Source of the DNA: DASSUW01 sp963740605 | GTDB lineage: Bacteria > Actinomycetota > Thermoleophilia > Solirubrobacterales > Solirubrobacteraceae | DNA: 64,000 nt | Direction: 5' to 3' | Assembly: GCA_963740605.1 (NCBI GenBank) | Contig: CAVUFC010000022.1 | Span: 682,001 to 746,000, forward strand | Shown: positions 25,102-34,223 of the stretch, piece after piece | How positions within the stretch are numbered: position 1 is the stretch's first letter | Layout: each line of letters begins with the position of its first letter | Position numbers and translations under genes: made by a program | Notes under the pieces: model-generated | What the model saw: only the letters and a program-made list of their open reading frames with translations | Told to the model about the DNA's origin: nothing | Database searches by the model: none

Positions 25102-25832
25102 CCGGCGTCGCGTACACGCGCTTCGAACTGGTGCGCACGATCCGCAACACCCGCCTGCTCGTCTTCTCCCTCGGCTTCCCGCTCGTGCTCTACTTCGTGA
25201 TCGCGGCGCCGAACCGCGGGGTCGGCGACTTCGGCGAGAGCGGCGTCTCGCTGCCGCTGTACTACATGGTCGGGCTCGTCGCCTTCGGGTCGATGATGGC
25301 CCTCATCTCGACCGGCGCCCGCATCGCGACCGAGCGAACCAACGGCTGGACGCGGCAGCTACGCGTCACGCCGCTGCCGCCGCACTCATACCTGCGAGCG
25401 AAGGTACTGACCGGCTACGCGATGGCGCTGCTCACGATCGCGAGCCTGTACACGTCGGGCGTGGTGCTCGGTGTCCGCCTGCCCGCCGAGCGCTGGCTGG
25501 CAATGACCGGCCTGATCCTCGTCGGGCTGCTGCCGTTCGCGGCGCTCGGGGTGCTCGTCGGCCATCTCCTGACCGCTGACACGATCGGCCCCGTCACCGG
25601 CGGGCTCGTATCGCTCCTCGCGCTCGTCAGCGGGACGTGGTTCCCGCTCAGCGGCGGCGTCGTGCGCGACATCGCACAGTTCCTGCCTTCGTACTGGTTG
25701 GTCCAGGCGAGCCACGTCTCGCTCGGCGGCGCCGCCTGGACGACGACCGGCTGGATCGTCGTCGCCGCGTGGACGCTGGTGCTGACGATCTTCGCGCGAG
25801 CGGCCTATCGGCGCGACACTCAGCGCGTCTGA
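25098..25832 (+). CDS. ABC-2-type exporter permease
   Basis: This 244-residue protein has six hydrophobic helices in ABC-2 arrangement, beginning 'YTRFELVRTIRNTRLLVFSLGFPLVLYFVIA'. A 'TERTNGWTRQLRVTPLP' cytoplasmic loop couples it to the ATPase. It is translationally coupled to the preceding ATPase gene by a four-base overlap, and together they make a complete half-size exporter. The substrate is unknown. The following LuxR gene could be its regulator. Confidence 0.92.
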   Translation: MTGVAYTRFELVRTIRNTRLLVFSLGFPLVLYFVIAAPNRGVGDFGESGVSLPLYYMVGLVAFGSMMALISTGARIATERTNGWTRQLRVTPLPPHSYLRAKVLTGYAMALLTIASLYTSGVVLGVRLPAERWLAMTGLILVGLLPFAALGVLVGHLLTADTIGPVTGGLVSLLALVSGTWFPLSGGVVRDIAQFLPSYWLVQASHVSLGGAAWTTTGWIVVAAWTLVLTIFARAAYRRDTQRV

Positions 25833-25894
25833 CGCCGTCGCGTCCCCCCGAGCGGCGGCAGCGTCCCGGCCCGGGAGCCATACTGGTCAGTGCT

Positions 25895-27583
25895 GTGACG
25901 CACGGCGCCCATGGGCTCGAACGCGCCCGCACTTCGTACGCGGACCGTGCGTGGATGGACGCGTACCGAGCGCTGTCGGCCGCGGAGCACGAGGTGCCGC
26001 TCGGACCGGATGATCTCGAGCGGCTGGCGACCACTGCCTACATGGTGGGCAAGGAGACGGAGTACCTGACCGTGCTCCAGCGCGCACACCGGGCGTATGC
26101 CGCCGCCGGGATGGAGCGCGCCGCCTTCCGCTGCGCCTACTGGGTTGGTCTCAATCTGGCCCGCCGCGGCGAGATGGGTCCCGCAACCGGCTGGCTGACG
26201 CGCGCGCGGCGGCTCGCGGATCGCCGCGACGAGGACTGCGTGGAAGCCGGCTACATGCTGCTGCCCCTCGCCTTTGAGCAGCAGGCGAGCGGCGATTGGG
26301 ACGCCGCAGCCCGAACGGCCGCAGCCGCGCGGTCGTGTGGCGAGCGCTTCCAGGACGCGGATCTGTGGGCGCTGGCGGGCCATGAGCAGGGACACATCCG
26401 CGTCCGCCAGGGCAGGATCGCAGACGGCCTACCACTGCTCGACGAGGCGATGGTCGCAGCCAGCGGCGGGGAGCTGTCGCCGATCGTCACCGGGATCGTC
26501 TACTGCGGCGTGATCCTCGCCTGCCGGGAGGCGCACGACGTGCGTCGCGCCCAAGAGTGGACGGCAACGCTCGCCGAGTGGTGCGAGGCGCAGGCCGAGA
26601 TGGTGGCGTTCACGGGCCGCTGCCGGATCCATCGAGCCGAGGTCCTGCAGCTCCGCGGCGAATGGACCGAGGCGCTCGAGGAAGCGCGGCGGGCAGCAAC
26701 GCGCAGCCTCCACGCCGAGAGCGAGGCCGCGGCCGGCGAGGCCTGCTACCGGCAGGGAGAGGTCCACCGCCTGCGCGGCGACCTCGAGCGCGCCGAGGAC
26801 GGATACCGCAAGGCGAGCGCGCTCGGTCGCGAGCCGCAGCCAGGGCTCGCGCTGTTACGCCTCGCGCAGGGGCGGGCCGACGACGCGGCCGCCGCCATCG
26901 CGCGGCTGGCCGCGGAGGCGGACACCCCGAGCCGGCGCGCCGACGTCCTGCCGGCCCACGTGGAGATCATGCTCGCGCGCGGCGACGCCGGCGCCGCGCG
27001 CGACGCGAGCAGCGAGCTCGACCGCCTGGCGCGTGACTTCGGGACAAGTGCGCTGCACGCGACCGCCGCGTTCGCGCGCGGCGCGGTTCTGCTCGCTCAC
27101 GACGAATGCCCTGCCGCATTGCGCGAGCTGCGCGTGGCGGTGGACACGTGGCAGAAGCTGGGTGCCCCGTACGAGGCCGCCCGCGCGCGAGAGCTGATCG
27201 GCCTCGCCTGCCGCGCCCTCCGCGATCACGACGCGGCCACACTTGAGCTGACGGCGGCGCGGTCGACATTCGCGAGCGTCGGCGCGGCGATCGATCGCGA
27301 GCGCGTCGAGGCGCACCTCGCGCCCGCTGGGGCGCGCGATCACCATGGGCTCAGCGCACGCGAGATCGAAGTGCTCGGGCTCGTGGCCGCCGGCGAGAGC
27401 AACCGCGACATCGCCGCTGCGCTGGTCATCAGCGAGCACACAGTCGCGCGCCACCTCCAGAACATCTTCGCCAAGCTCGGCGTCGGCTCGCGCACCGCAG
27501 CCGGTGCCTTTGCGTTCACGCATGGCCTCGCAGCCGTGTCGCATGGTGAGAACCAACCACGCGAACGCACTACCGATTGGTGA
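25895..27583 (+). CDS. LuxR-family regulator with TPR-like helical domain
   Basis: This 562-residue protein has about 470 residues of alpha-helical TPR-like repeats (for example 'AAFRCAYWVGLNLARRGEMG' and 'ACYRQGEVHRLRGDLERAEDGYRKA'). A C-terminal LuxR/GerE helix-turn-helix follows ('LSAREIEVLGLVAAGESNRDIAAALVISEHTVARHLQNIF', about 485-535). It lacks the P-loop ATPase domain of full LAL regulators. Start GTG 25895 is the first that clears the upstream gene. It stands between the ABC exporter and the hydrolase-like gene and may respond to a small molecule or protein bound by the TPR region. Confidence 0.88.
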   Translation: MTHGAHGLERARTSYADRAWMDAYRALSAAEHEVPLGPDDLERLATTAYMVGKETEYLTVLQRAHRAYAAAGMERAAFRCAYWVGLNLARRGEMGPATGWLTRARRLADRRDEDCVEAGYMLLPLAFEQQASGDWDAAARTAAAARSCGERFQDADLWALAGHEQGHIRVRQGRIADGLPLLDEAMVAASGGELSPIVTGIVYCGVILACREAHDVRRAQEWTATLAEWCEAQAEMVAFTGRCRIHRAEVLQLRGEWTEALEEARRAATRSLHAESEAAAGEACYRQGEVHRLRGDLERAEDGYRKASALGREPQPGLALLRLAQGRADDAAAAIARLAAEADTPSRRADVLPAHVEIMLARGDAGAARDASSELDRLARDFGTSALHATAAFARGAVLLAHDECPAALRELRVAVDTWQKLGAPYEAARARELIGLACRALRDHDAATLELTAARSTFASVGAAIDRERVEAHLAPAGARDHHGLSAREIEVLGLVAAGESNRDIAAALVISEHTVARHLQNIFAKLGVGSRTAAGAFAFTHGLAAVSHGENQPRERTTDW

Positions 27584-27665
27584 ATCCGGCCGATGCGCCC
27601 GCGCTCGTGCCGCCGTAGCGTCGCCGGCGATGGATCACACGACACGTTCACCCGAGGTGAGCGAC

Positions 27666-28559
27666 ATGGCTACGCACCAGACGGCCGTCGACGCCCCTCA
27701 CGCCGTGGCGCACATCGACGCCCGCAAGCGACTGCTCGCCGGTCTCGACGTCAAGGAGCGCCGGCTCACGGCGGCCGATATCCCGACCGCTGTGCTGGAG
27801 GGCGGCGCCGGCCATCCGGTCGTGCTCCTGCACGGGCCCGGCGAGTTCGCGGCCAAGTGGTGGCGCGTCATCCCGCAGCTCGTGGAGCGCCATCACGTCG
27901 TGGCGCCCGACCTTCCCGGGCACGGCGCCTCGCACGCGCCAAAGACCCGGCTCGACGAGGGGCGCATGCTCGCGTGGCTCGCCGAGCTGATCGACCACAC
28001 GTGCCCGTCGCGGCCGACGCTCGTCGGGCACGTCCTCGGCGGGGCCATCGCCGCGCGCTTCGCCGCCGAGCACGGAGACCGGCTCGAACGGTTGGTGCTC
28101 GTGGACACGCTCGGGCTGGCGCGCTTCCGGCCCCGGGTCCGCTTTGCGGCGACGCTGATCGGCATGCAGGTGCGGCCGACCGAGCGTTCGTACAGCCGGT
28201 TCATGAATCACTGCTCCGCCGACCTGCCGCGCCTGCGCGAGGACATGGGCGACCGCTGGGCGCCGTATGTGGCCTACAGCCTCGACCTGGCCCGCTCGCC
28301 GAGCGCGAAGACGATGCGACAGCTGATGCGCGACATCGGGCTCCCACCGATCCCGGCGGACCGGCTCGCACGCATCGGGATCCCCACGACGCTGATCTGG
28401 GGCCGGCAGGACAACGCGATCAACGTGCGCATCGCGCAGGCCGCAAGCGCCCGGTACGGGTGGCCGCTCCACGTCATCGACGACTGCGCCGACGACCCCG
28501 CCCGCGACCATCCGGAGGCGTTCCTGCGCGCCCTCCGCACGACGGTGGCCACCGAATGA
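27666..28559 (+). CDS. Alpha/beta-hydrolase-fold protein lacking the catalytic Ser and His
   Basis: This 297-residue alpha/beta-hydrolase fold has the oxyanion block 'VVLLHGPGEFAAKWW' near 53 and the acid in 'LIWGRQD' (Asp249). The nucleophile elbow reads 'GHVLGG', with Val123 where Ser belongs. The usual catalytic His is replaced in 'CADDPARDHPEAF' (Asp near 276). ATG 27666 is chosen for its GAGGTGA ribosome binding site 5 bases upstream; ATG 27630 is weaker. It is probably a non-enzymatic ligand-binding or scaffold protein, possibly working with the LuxR protein upstream. Confidence 0.85.
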   Translation: MATHQTAVDAPHAVAHIDARKRLLAGLDVKERRLTAADIPTAVLEGGAGHPVVLLHGPGEFAAKWWRVIPQLVERHHVVAPDLPGHGASHAPKTRLDEGRMLAWLAELIDHTCPSRPTLVGHVLGGAIAARFAAEHGDRLERLVLVDTLGLARFRPRVRFAATLIGMQVRPTERSYSRFMNHCSADLPRLREDMGDRWAPYVAYSLDLARSPSAKTMRQLMRDIGLPPIPADRLARIGIPTTLIWGRQDNAINVRIAQAASARYGWPLHVIDDCADDPARDHPEAFLRALRTTVATE

Positions 28560-28698
28560 GGCACGCCATGACACGCCACACGACGCCGACGACAGGCTCG
28601 CTGCGAGACTACGGCGGACCTCCGCCCGGGCGCGATCGTTCGCCGAGGGCGGGGCACACAGTCGTCAGCCGTCAGGCGTCAGGCGTCGCCGGACAGCG

Positions 28699-29268
28699 TC
28701 ACCCCGACACGGTGTCGAAGTCGGCCGTGACGTCGACACCGCGCCGGAGGGTGTCGAGCACCACGCACGAGCGCTCGGCGGCGGCGAGCAGCAGGGCGAC
28801 GGTGCGAGCGGGAGTGCCAGGAGCGACGGCGAGCCGCGTCCGGCAGCGCATCGACTGAAAGCCCACGCGGACCGTCGGGTCGACGGCCAGCGTCCCACGC
28901 AGATCGACATCGCCATCGACGTCGACGGCGAGCGTCGTCACGTGGACACCGAGCAGGTTCGCGACCATGCGGACGGTCGAGTCCTGGCACGCCGCGAGCG
29001 TCGCGCACAGCAACTCGCCCGGGTTGGGGGCATCGTGGAGGCCGCCGACGCCGCGGTGCGTGCCGACCGCGATCTCCACTTGGGCGCTCGGGTACTCCTC
29101 GCCCGGTACGGCCGCCGTGTGGACCGGGTCACCGGGACTGCGCTCGACGGTCCGGGCGCGGTCCACGATGCGCGCCGCCGCGGCATCGTGGCGGTACGCG
29201 CGCCGCAGTGGGGCCTGGCGGGCGCCGATCTCAGAGCGTCCGTGGCCGGGCAAAGCTGCCGCGGTCAC
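28699..29268 (-). CDS. OsmC/Ohr-family protein
   Basis: This 189-residue OsmC-fold protein has the two redox cysteines of the family in 'LAACQDSTVRM' (about residue 94) and 'AERSCVVLDTL' (about 168). OsmC/Ohr proteins reduce organic hydroperoxides with dithiol electron donors. The N-terminal 45 residues are basic and poorly typical, so the true start may be downstream. As annotated, GTG 29268 overlaps the tautomerase stop as GTGA, which supports it. Confidence 0.85.
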   Translation of the reverse strand: MTAAALPGHGRSEIGARQAPLRRAYRHDAAAARIVDRARTVERSPGDPVHTAAVPGEEYPSAQVEIAVGTHRGVGGLHDAPNPGELLCATLAACQDSTVRMVANLLGVHVTTLAVDVDGDVDLRGTLAVDPTVRVGFQSMRCRTRLAVAPGTPARTVALLLAAAERSCVVLDTLRRGVDVTADFDTVSG

Positions 29269-29486
29269 GACACTCCCCCCGCCAGCGCCCGGACGTCCTC
29301 CGTCGTGAGGCAGCGGCCCCCGATCGCCCAGTCGCCGGACTTGGTCTCGTCGATGACGACGGTGGTGACTTCGCGCATGTTCTCGCCCTCGATGCTCACC
29401 ATCGTGTCCGTGAGCCGCTCAGCGATCTGGCGTTTCTGCTCGGGCGTGAACACGCCCTCGATGAGCTTGACGTTGATGTACGGCAC
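29265..29486 (-). CDS. 4-oxalocrotonate tautomerase family protein
   Basis: This 73-residue protein begins 'MPYINVKLIEG', placing the catalytic Pro at the mature N-terminus. 'FTPEQKRQIAERLTD' and 'VVIDETKSGDWAIGG' complete the beta-alpha-beta unit. It catalyses keto-enol tautomerisation or related chemistry as a small oligomer. Start GTG 29486 has a strong AGAGGAG site 6 bases upstream (29493-29497 on the reverse strand). It is first of a two-gene unit with osmC. Confidence 0.92.
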   Translation of the reverse strand: MPYINVKLIEGVFTPEQKRQIAERLTDTMVSIEGENMREVTTVVIDETKSGDWAIGGRCLTTEDVRALAGGVS

Positions 29487-29605
29487 GTGACGCTCCTCTC
29501 GGTCGCTGCGTAGATGTCACCAGCATGCCGCGGGGCGCGCCCGCGGTCATCGCCCCGAACAGCCATTTCGCCGGATGGCCGCGCCGGGCCAGCCGCGCGC
29601 GCCGC

Positions 29606-29611
29606 TAACCT
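29606..29611 (+). promoter_or_regulatory. Putative -10 box (TAACCT) for the hydrolase-LuxR fusion
   Basis: A TANNNT hexamer lies 8 bases before GTG 29620. It favours that start over ATG 29575, which would lie upstream of the box. Confidence 0.4.
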
Positions 29612-29619
29612 TGGTAGCG

Positions 29620-30651
29620 GTGGATCAGCAGATCGGCTTCTTCGATTTCGAGGAGCGCAAGATCGCCTACGCCACCCTCGGGCACGGCCCGGTGATCGCG
29701 TTCCCAGCGTGGTGGATCAGCCACGTTGAGCTCGAGTTGCGCGAGCCGGCGTTTCGGGAGTTCTTCGAGACGCTGGCGGCCGAGCACACGGTGCTCCGCT
29801 ACGACCGCATCGGCGTCGGACTGTCCGACCGGCGGCGGCGGACCACTGACATGTCGCTCGCATCGGAGCTCGCCGTCTTCGAGGCGCTCCTGGCGCATCT
29901 GGGCATCCAGCGGTCCTCGCTCGTCGGCATGTCGTGCGGCGGCTGCATCGCGACCGCGTTCGCGGCGCATCATCCGGAGCGCGTTGACCGGCTCGTGATC
30001 TACGGCGGCTACGCGCACGGCGAAAAGCTTGCCCCGCCGCAGGTGCAGGCGGCGCTCGTGGACCTCGTGCGCACGACCTGGGGCTTTGGCTCGCGCGTCC
30101 TCATGGAAGTGTTCCTCACCGGCGCCGACGCCGAGGAGCGGCGCGCCTACGTCGACTTCCAGCGCGCCGCGATGGCCGCTGACGTTGCCGCCGACCTGCT
30201 CGAGCTCACGTTCGCACTCGACGCCCGCGCCGATCTGCCGCGCGTGCGGGCACCCACCGCGGTCGTGCACCGATCGCACGATCGCACGATCCCGTTCGCG
30301 GCCGGCCGCGAGGTCGCGACGCTCATCCCCGGCGCCCGCCTGATGCCGCTGCCGGGAGAGGCGCATCTCCCCTGGCGCGGCGAGCGCAACGGCGCAGCGG
30401 CGGCGATCGCAAACGCACTCGGCGGCGACGTGCGAACCGACGCCGTCGCAGGTGCGGCCGACAGGCTGAGCGAGCGCGAACGCGAGGTGCTCACGCTGGT
30501 GGCGCGCGGCTTCTCGGACGCCGGCATCGCCGAACAGCTCCTCCTCAGCCCGCACACGGTGCACCGCCACATCGCCAACATCCGCACGAAGCTCAATCTG
30601 CCCTCCCGAGCCGCCGCGGCAGCCTTCGCCGTCCGCGCGGGCCTCGACTGA
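29620..30651 (+). CDS. Alpha/beta-hydrolase fused to a LuxR DNA-binding domain
   Basis: The N-terminal 270 residues form an alpha/beta-hydrolase with a complete triad: Ser105 in 'GMSCGG', Asp in 'HRSHDRTIP' and His in 'PGEAHLPW'. The C-terminal 65 residues form a LuxR/GerE helix-turn-helix ('LSEREREVLTLVARGFSDAGIAEQLLLSPHTVHRHI'). The enzyme domain may sense or destroy a signal ester or lactone that controls the attached DNA-binding domain. Start GTG 29620 is set by the -10 box; ATG 29575 is an alternative. Confidence 0.88.
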   Translation: MDQQIGFFDFEERKIAYATLGHGPVIAFPAWWISHVELELREPAFREFFETLAAEHTVLRYDRIGVGLSDRRRRTTDMSLASELAVFEALLAHLGIQRSSLVGMSCGGCIATAFAAHHPERVDRLVIYGGYAHGEKLAPPQVQAALVDLVRTTWGFGSRVLMEVFLTGADAEERRAYVDFQRAAMAADVAADLLELTFALDARADLPRVRAPTAVVHRSHDRTIPFAAGREVATLIPGARLMPLPGEAHLPWRGERNGAAAAIANALGGDVRTDAVAGAADRLSEREREVLTLVARGFSDAGIAEQLLLSPHTVHRHIANIRTKLNLPSRAAAAAFAVRAGLD

Positions 30652-30766
30652 GCCGCGGCGAGTCCAACGGCGTCGCGGGGGCGGGTCGCGCGCCGAGCCA
30701 CGAAATCGCCAGTCAGTCAAGCGGGCCGTCAGCCCGATCGGTTCTCCGGCCCCTTGCCCGCCGAGG

Positions 30767-31701
30767 TCACCGAAGCCGCCGACGCGCGTCGGCGTGCGTG
30801 TGGCGTCGACGCGCCTTGGAGCGGATCCTCGGCATCCGGGGTCGGCACCGCGCCGCCCGAGCCGCAGCGCCGCGACCGCGAGCCGCCGCGGCGAGAGCGT
30901 GCGCAGTTCGTGGGCGAGCACCGCCGCGCTGATCGCGACTCCCGTGCCGATCCGCGCCGCGGTGACGACGGAGAGATACATCAGCACCGCCGTTGCCGTG
31001 ACCGGCGCGCCGGTCACGCCCTGTAGCCCGTACAGCAGCAGGCCGAGGCGCAGCGGGCCGGCGACCGGCGCGAGCCGCACCCGTGTCGAGCCCTCGACGG
31101 TCATCGCGAGCAGCACGGCGCCCAGGCCAGCGGGCAGGCCGCAGGCCGCGAGACAACAGGCGATCGCCGGGAGCCGGAGCGCCCGTCCCAGCAGTTGCCA
31201 GCTCAGCACGCCCGTGACAAGCGCGCACGGACGGCCGATGACCGCGAGACCGGCGACCACGCGTGGTATCCCACGACGTACGGGCGCGATGGCTCGTACG
31301 AGCAGCGCCACCACCGCCAGGGCGCCACCGAACGCGAGCGCGACGTGGTCGTCGATCGGCGGAAGCGGGATGAGCCCCTGCTCGGCGGCCCAGGCCAGGA
31401 GCACCGCGCCCGCGACGCCCTCGAGCATCGAGTCGGTGGCCAGCGTGGCAGCGAGGGTGGCCAGCGGCGCGCTCGGCACGCGTCGGCGCAGCAGGGCGAG
31501 CTTGAGTGCGTCACCGGCCCGCGCCGGGACGACGCCGTTGACGCCGCCGCCCGCGAAGGCCGCCGCCTGCACGTCGCGCGCGCGCCACGCGGCCTCAGGG
31601 CACGCGGCTCGCAGGATCCCGTACCAGGCCCGATTGCGAACGGCATCGGCAGCCAGGTGCAGAGCGACGCCCGCCGCAAGCGGGCCCAGGTCGGGCTCCA
31701 T
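30767..31701 (-). CDS. Second flippase-like membrane protein (LPG synthase TM family), 3' end uncertain
   Basis: About 290 residues with seven to eight hydrophobic helices resemble the UPF0104/LPG-synthase membrane domain ('GGGVNGVVPARAGDALKLALLRRRV' and 'ALLLYGLQGVTGAPVTATAVLMYLSVVTAAR'). The start is ATG 31701. The reading frame stays open far past the last helix, antisense through the whole hydrolase-LuxR gene to 29605, and that part is not protein-like. A neighbouring frame stops at 30767, so a late indel is likely and 30767 is given as the probable end. Confidence 0.65.
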
Positions 31702-31809
31702 ACTCCGTCACGGTGCCCACGGCACGTTCGCTGGGCCGCGCACGGTTCGTTCACGGACGTGCCGGCGACTTCGTGACTGCCCGTCGCGCGTCGGCGGCGC
31801 GACTCGTGG

Positions 31810-32943
31810 TCAGGGCGCGAGGCCCGCGAACGACGGCTGGGAGCCGGCCGCGACGTCCTGTCCGACCGCGCTGCGCGCGATGTGCTCTGCGACGTGCCCG
31901 GCGTCGCGCGCGAGGCCGTGCACCATCGCCGACGACACCGAGTAGAGAAACGCGAGGCCGACGAAGTACAGCCCGGGCTGTTCGGCCACGACGCCGCGGT
32001 CGGTCGACGGATCGTCCGTGGCGACGCCGGGCACGTCGATCCAGTCCAGATCGGGGTCGAATCCGGTGCACCACACGACGTTCTCCACGTCGAGCACGCG
32101 GCCGTCCTCGAGCTCGGGACGGCCGTCGCGGACGCCGGCGACCCTGGGCACGCGCTCGATCCCGGCCGCGGCGACATCGCTGGGCTTCGTACGCACGAGC
32201 GGCAACCCGTGGGACAGCGCCTCCGCCCGCTTCTTGCGGCCCATCGGAGTGCGCACCGTGAGCACGCGGTGGAACACGCCTCGCAACACCAGCGGTACGA
32301 GGACGCGCCCCGCGAGCGACTCGATGCGGAACGGGACATGACCCACGTCGCGCCCCGCCAGCCAGACGCGGCGGCCGCGTGCCGCGTCGAGCGCGATCTC
32401 GGCCCCGGAATTGCCCGCTCCCACGAGCAGCAGGTCGCCATCGCTCATCTGATCTGGGTTGCGGTAGTGGCTGGAGTGGAGCTGGACGATGTCCGGGTCC
32501 AGCTCAGCGGCGAGCCGCGGCACGCGCGGGCGCTGCCAGCTGGACATCGCCACGACGACGTTGTCCGCCTCGAATCGGCGCGTACCTGACGCCGCGACGA
32601 ACCCGCTCCCGTTGCGCGACAGCCGGTCGACGCGCACTCCGTGCCGAACGGGCAGTTCGAATCGCGCCGCGTACGCCTCCAGGTAATCGGCCATCTCGTC
32701 CTTGCTGGGGTAGTAGTGCGCCGGGGCGGGGAAGGGCATCCCGATCAGACCGTCGTAGCGCGCGGGCGTGAACAGACGCAGAGAATCCCAGCGGCTGCGC
32801 CAGGCGTCGCCCACGCGCTCCGCTGCATCAAGAATCACGAACGGTCGCCCGTGGCGGGCGAGCTCGTAGCCCACCGAAAGGCCGGCTTGCCCGCCTCCGA
32901 TGACGATCGTCTCGACGCGTTCAGTTGTTTCTGCGACCGGCAT
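31810..32943 (-). CDS. Flavin-containing monooxygenase-type oxidoreductase
   Basis: This 377-residue protein has the FAD-binding 'VIGGGQAGLSVGYEL' near residue 14 and the NADPH-binding 'LLVGAGNSGAEIAL' near 172. Between them is the FMO-type 'WDSLRLFTPARYDGLIGMPFP' block, and 'VVWCTGFDPD' lies near 290. It probably oxygenates N or S heteroatoms or acts as a Baeyer-Villiger-type enzyme; the substrate is unknown. ATG 32943 has a perfect AGGAGG site 5 bases upstream (32949-32954). It is a distant paralogue of the gene at 61.7-62.8 kb. Confidence 0.9.
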   Translation of the reverse strand: MPVAETTERVETIVIGGGQAGLSVGYELARHGRPFVILDAAERVGDAWRSRWDSLRLFTPARYDGLIGMPFPAPAHYYPSKDEMADYLEAYAARFELPVRHGVRVDRLSRNGSGFVAASGTRRFEADNVVVAMSSWQRPRVPRLAAELDPDIVQLHSSHYRNPDQMSDGDLLLVGAGNSGAEIALDAARGRRVWLAGRDVGHVPFRIESLAGRVLVPLVLRGVFHRVLTVRTPMGRKKRAEALSHGLPLVRTKPSDVAAAGIERVPRVAGVRDGRPELEDGRVLDVENVVWCTGFDPDLDWIDVPGVATDDPSTDRGVVAEQPGLYFVGLAFLYSVSSAMVHGLARDAGHVAEHIARSAVGQDVAAGSQPSFAGLAP

Positions 32944-33091
32944 GTCAGCCTCCTCGCGGTCGGATCAGCGGTCGTGCCTAGATGACGCTAGGTCCGATCG
33001 ACGGCGCGAGCCATCGGGAATTCACCCCAGGCGATCGCCGGCGCGGCCCCGGCGAGGGCCTCGGCGGACATGGGTGCCGCGACCTCGCGCG

Positions 33092-34192
33092 TCAACGGAC
33101 GGTGACGGGGATGCGCTGCACGACGTTGTTGCCCATCCCCTGGTAGTTCCAGGGCGAATCGAGCGGCTGGACGTGACCGGCGACGTCGCTCGCCCCGCAG
33201 GCGAGTTCGTGCTCGCCCGCTGTCGCGTGCCAGTGGAAGGACCAGCTGCGCCAGGCGAACTCGCCGGCCGCCGGGCCCAGCGTGGCATCCGTCCACTCGC
33301 CGTCGACGGCGACCTCGACCCGTTCGATCGCCCCCTGGCCGGACCAAGCACGGCCGAAGAGCTCGATGGGACCCGGGTCGACGAAGCGGCGACGCGAGAA
33401 GAAGTCGGCGATGCCCGGCGGGAGCATGAGCGCACGCACGCGCTGTCGCTGGACCGGCGTGCCCGGGTCGTCGGCATGTGCTTGATAGCGGTAGGCGATG
33501 GCCTGCTGAAAGCCCGCGAATGGCTTCGCCACGACGTCGATCGCGGTCAGCCACTTGACGCTCGCCATTCCGTACCAGCCGGGGACCACCAGCCGAAGCG
33601 GGAAGCCGTGCTGCGGCTCGAGCGCACGCCCGTTCATCTCGTAGGCGAGCAGGACCTCGGACCGCATCGCGTCCGCGATGCGGAGGCTCCTCGCGTAGAC
33701 CTGCTCGGTCCCACCCTGGATTCCGGCATCGGCGCCGCGAAACACGACCTCTTCCGCGCCGGGCGCGATACCCGCGTCCGCGAGCAGGTCGCGCAACGGG
33801 GCCCCCGTCCACTCGGCCGTGCCGGTCGCCTCGCCGAGCCACGGGAGACTCAGCGGTCGCGGCCGCAGCCAGCCCCGCCCGTTGCCCGCGCACTCGAGCG
33901 TGACCGGGATCGTCCGGGCGGGCCGGGCGCGAAGCTCGCCGAGCGACAACTCGATCGTCCGGCGCACCAGCCCGCCGACCTCGAGCCGCCAGTCCGCCGG
34001 GTCGAGTGCGGGGATGTCCCAGTGGACGACGAGATAGTGCAGGCCGGTCGGTGTCCGGTCATACCGCATGGCCTCGAGCGGCATGCCCCGATTACGGAAG
34101 GCGAGCCGAAGCTCCTCGCTGCGCAGCGGGCCGTCGGTCGGCTCCAGCGCGTGCGCTGCCCCGGCCGGAGCGGCGGTCGGCTGGGTGTCCAT
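33092..34192 (-). CDS. Sulfite oxidase-family molybdopterin enzyme
   Basis: This 366-residue protein has the oxidoreductase molybdopterin domain, with the Mo-ligating Cys in 'VTLECAGNGRGWL' near 100. The Moco dimerisation (Ig-like) domain lies in the last 120 residues ('IELFGRAWSGQGAIERVEVAVDGEW'). No heme domain and no signal peptide are visible, so it is probably a cytosolic sulfite-oxidase-like dehydrogenase. Start ATG 34192 is 31 bases after the Crp-type regulator's stop, suggesting one operon. Confidence 0.9.
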   Translation of the reverse strand: MDTQPTAAPAGAAHALEPTDGPLRSEELRLAFRNRGMPLEAMRYDRTPTGLHYLVVHWDIPALDPADWRLEVGGLVRRTIELSLGELRARPARTIPVTLECAGNGRGWLRPRPLSLPWLGEATGTAEWTGAPLRDLLADAGIAPGAEEVVFRGADAGIQGGTEQVYARSLRIADAMRSEVLLAYEMNGRALEPQHGFPLRLVVPGWYGMASVKWLTAIDVVAKPFAGFQQAIAYRYQAHADDPGTPVQRQRVRALMLPPGIADFFSRRRFVDPGPIELFGRAWSGQGAIERVEVAVDGEWTDATLGPAAGEFAWRSWSFHWHATAGEHELACGASDVAGHVQPLDSPWNYQGMGNNVVQRIPVTVR

Positions 34193-34223
34193 GCCGCCAC
34201 CGTTGCACACGTCCCGAGTGCTG

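Noticed and set aside
28660..28690. Short GTCAGGC tandem repeat between the hydrolase-like gene and osmC
   Set aside because: Only two to three partial copies; too short to call a repeat locus or CRISPR.
27593..28858. 421-codon plus-strand frame overlapping the hydrolase-like gene
   Set aside because: Arg-rich shadow frame; the conserved alpha/beta-hydrolase pattern is in the frame starting at 27666.
29605..31701. A 698-residue membrane protein on the minus strand
   Set aside because: Everything beyond the last membrane helix is antisense to the convincing hydrolase-LuxR gene and is low-complexity Arg/Ala/Gly sequence.
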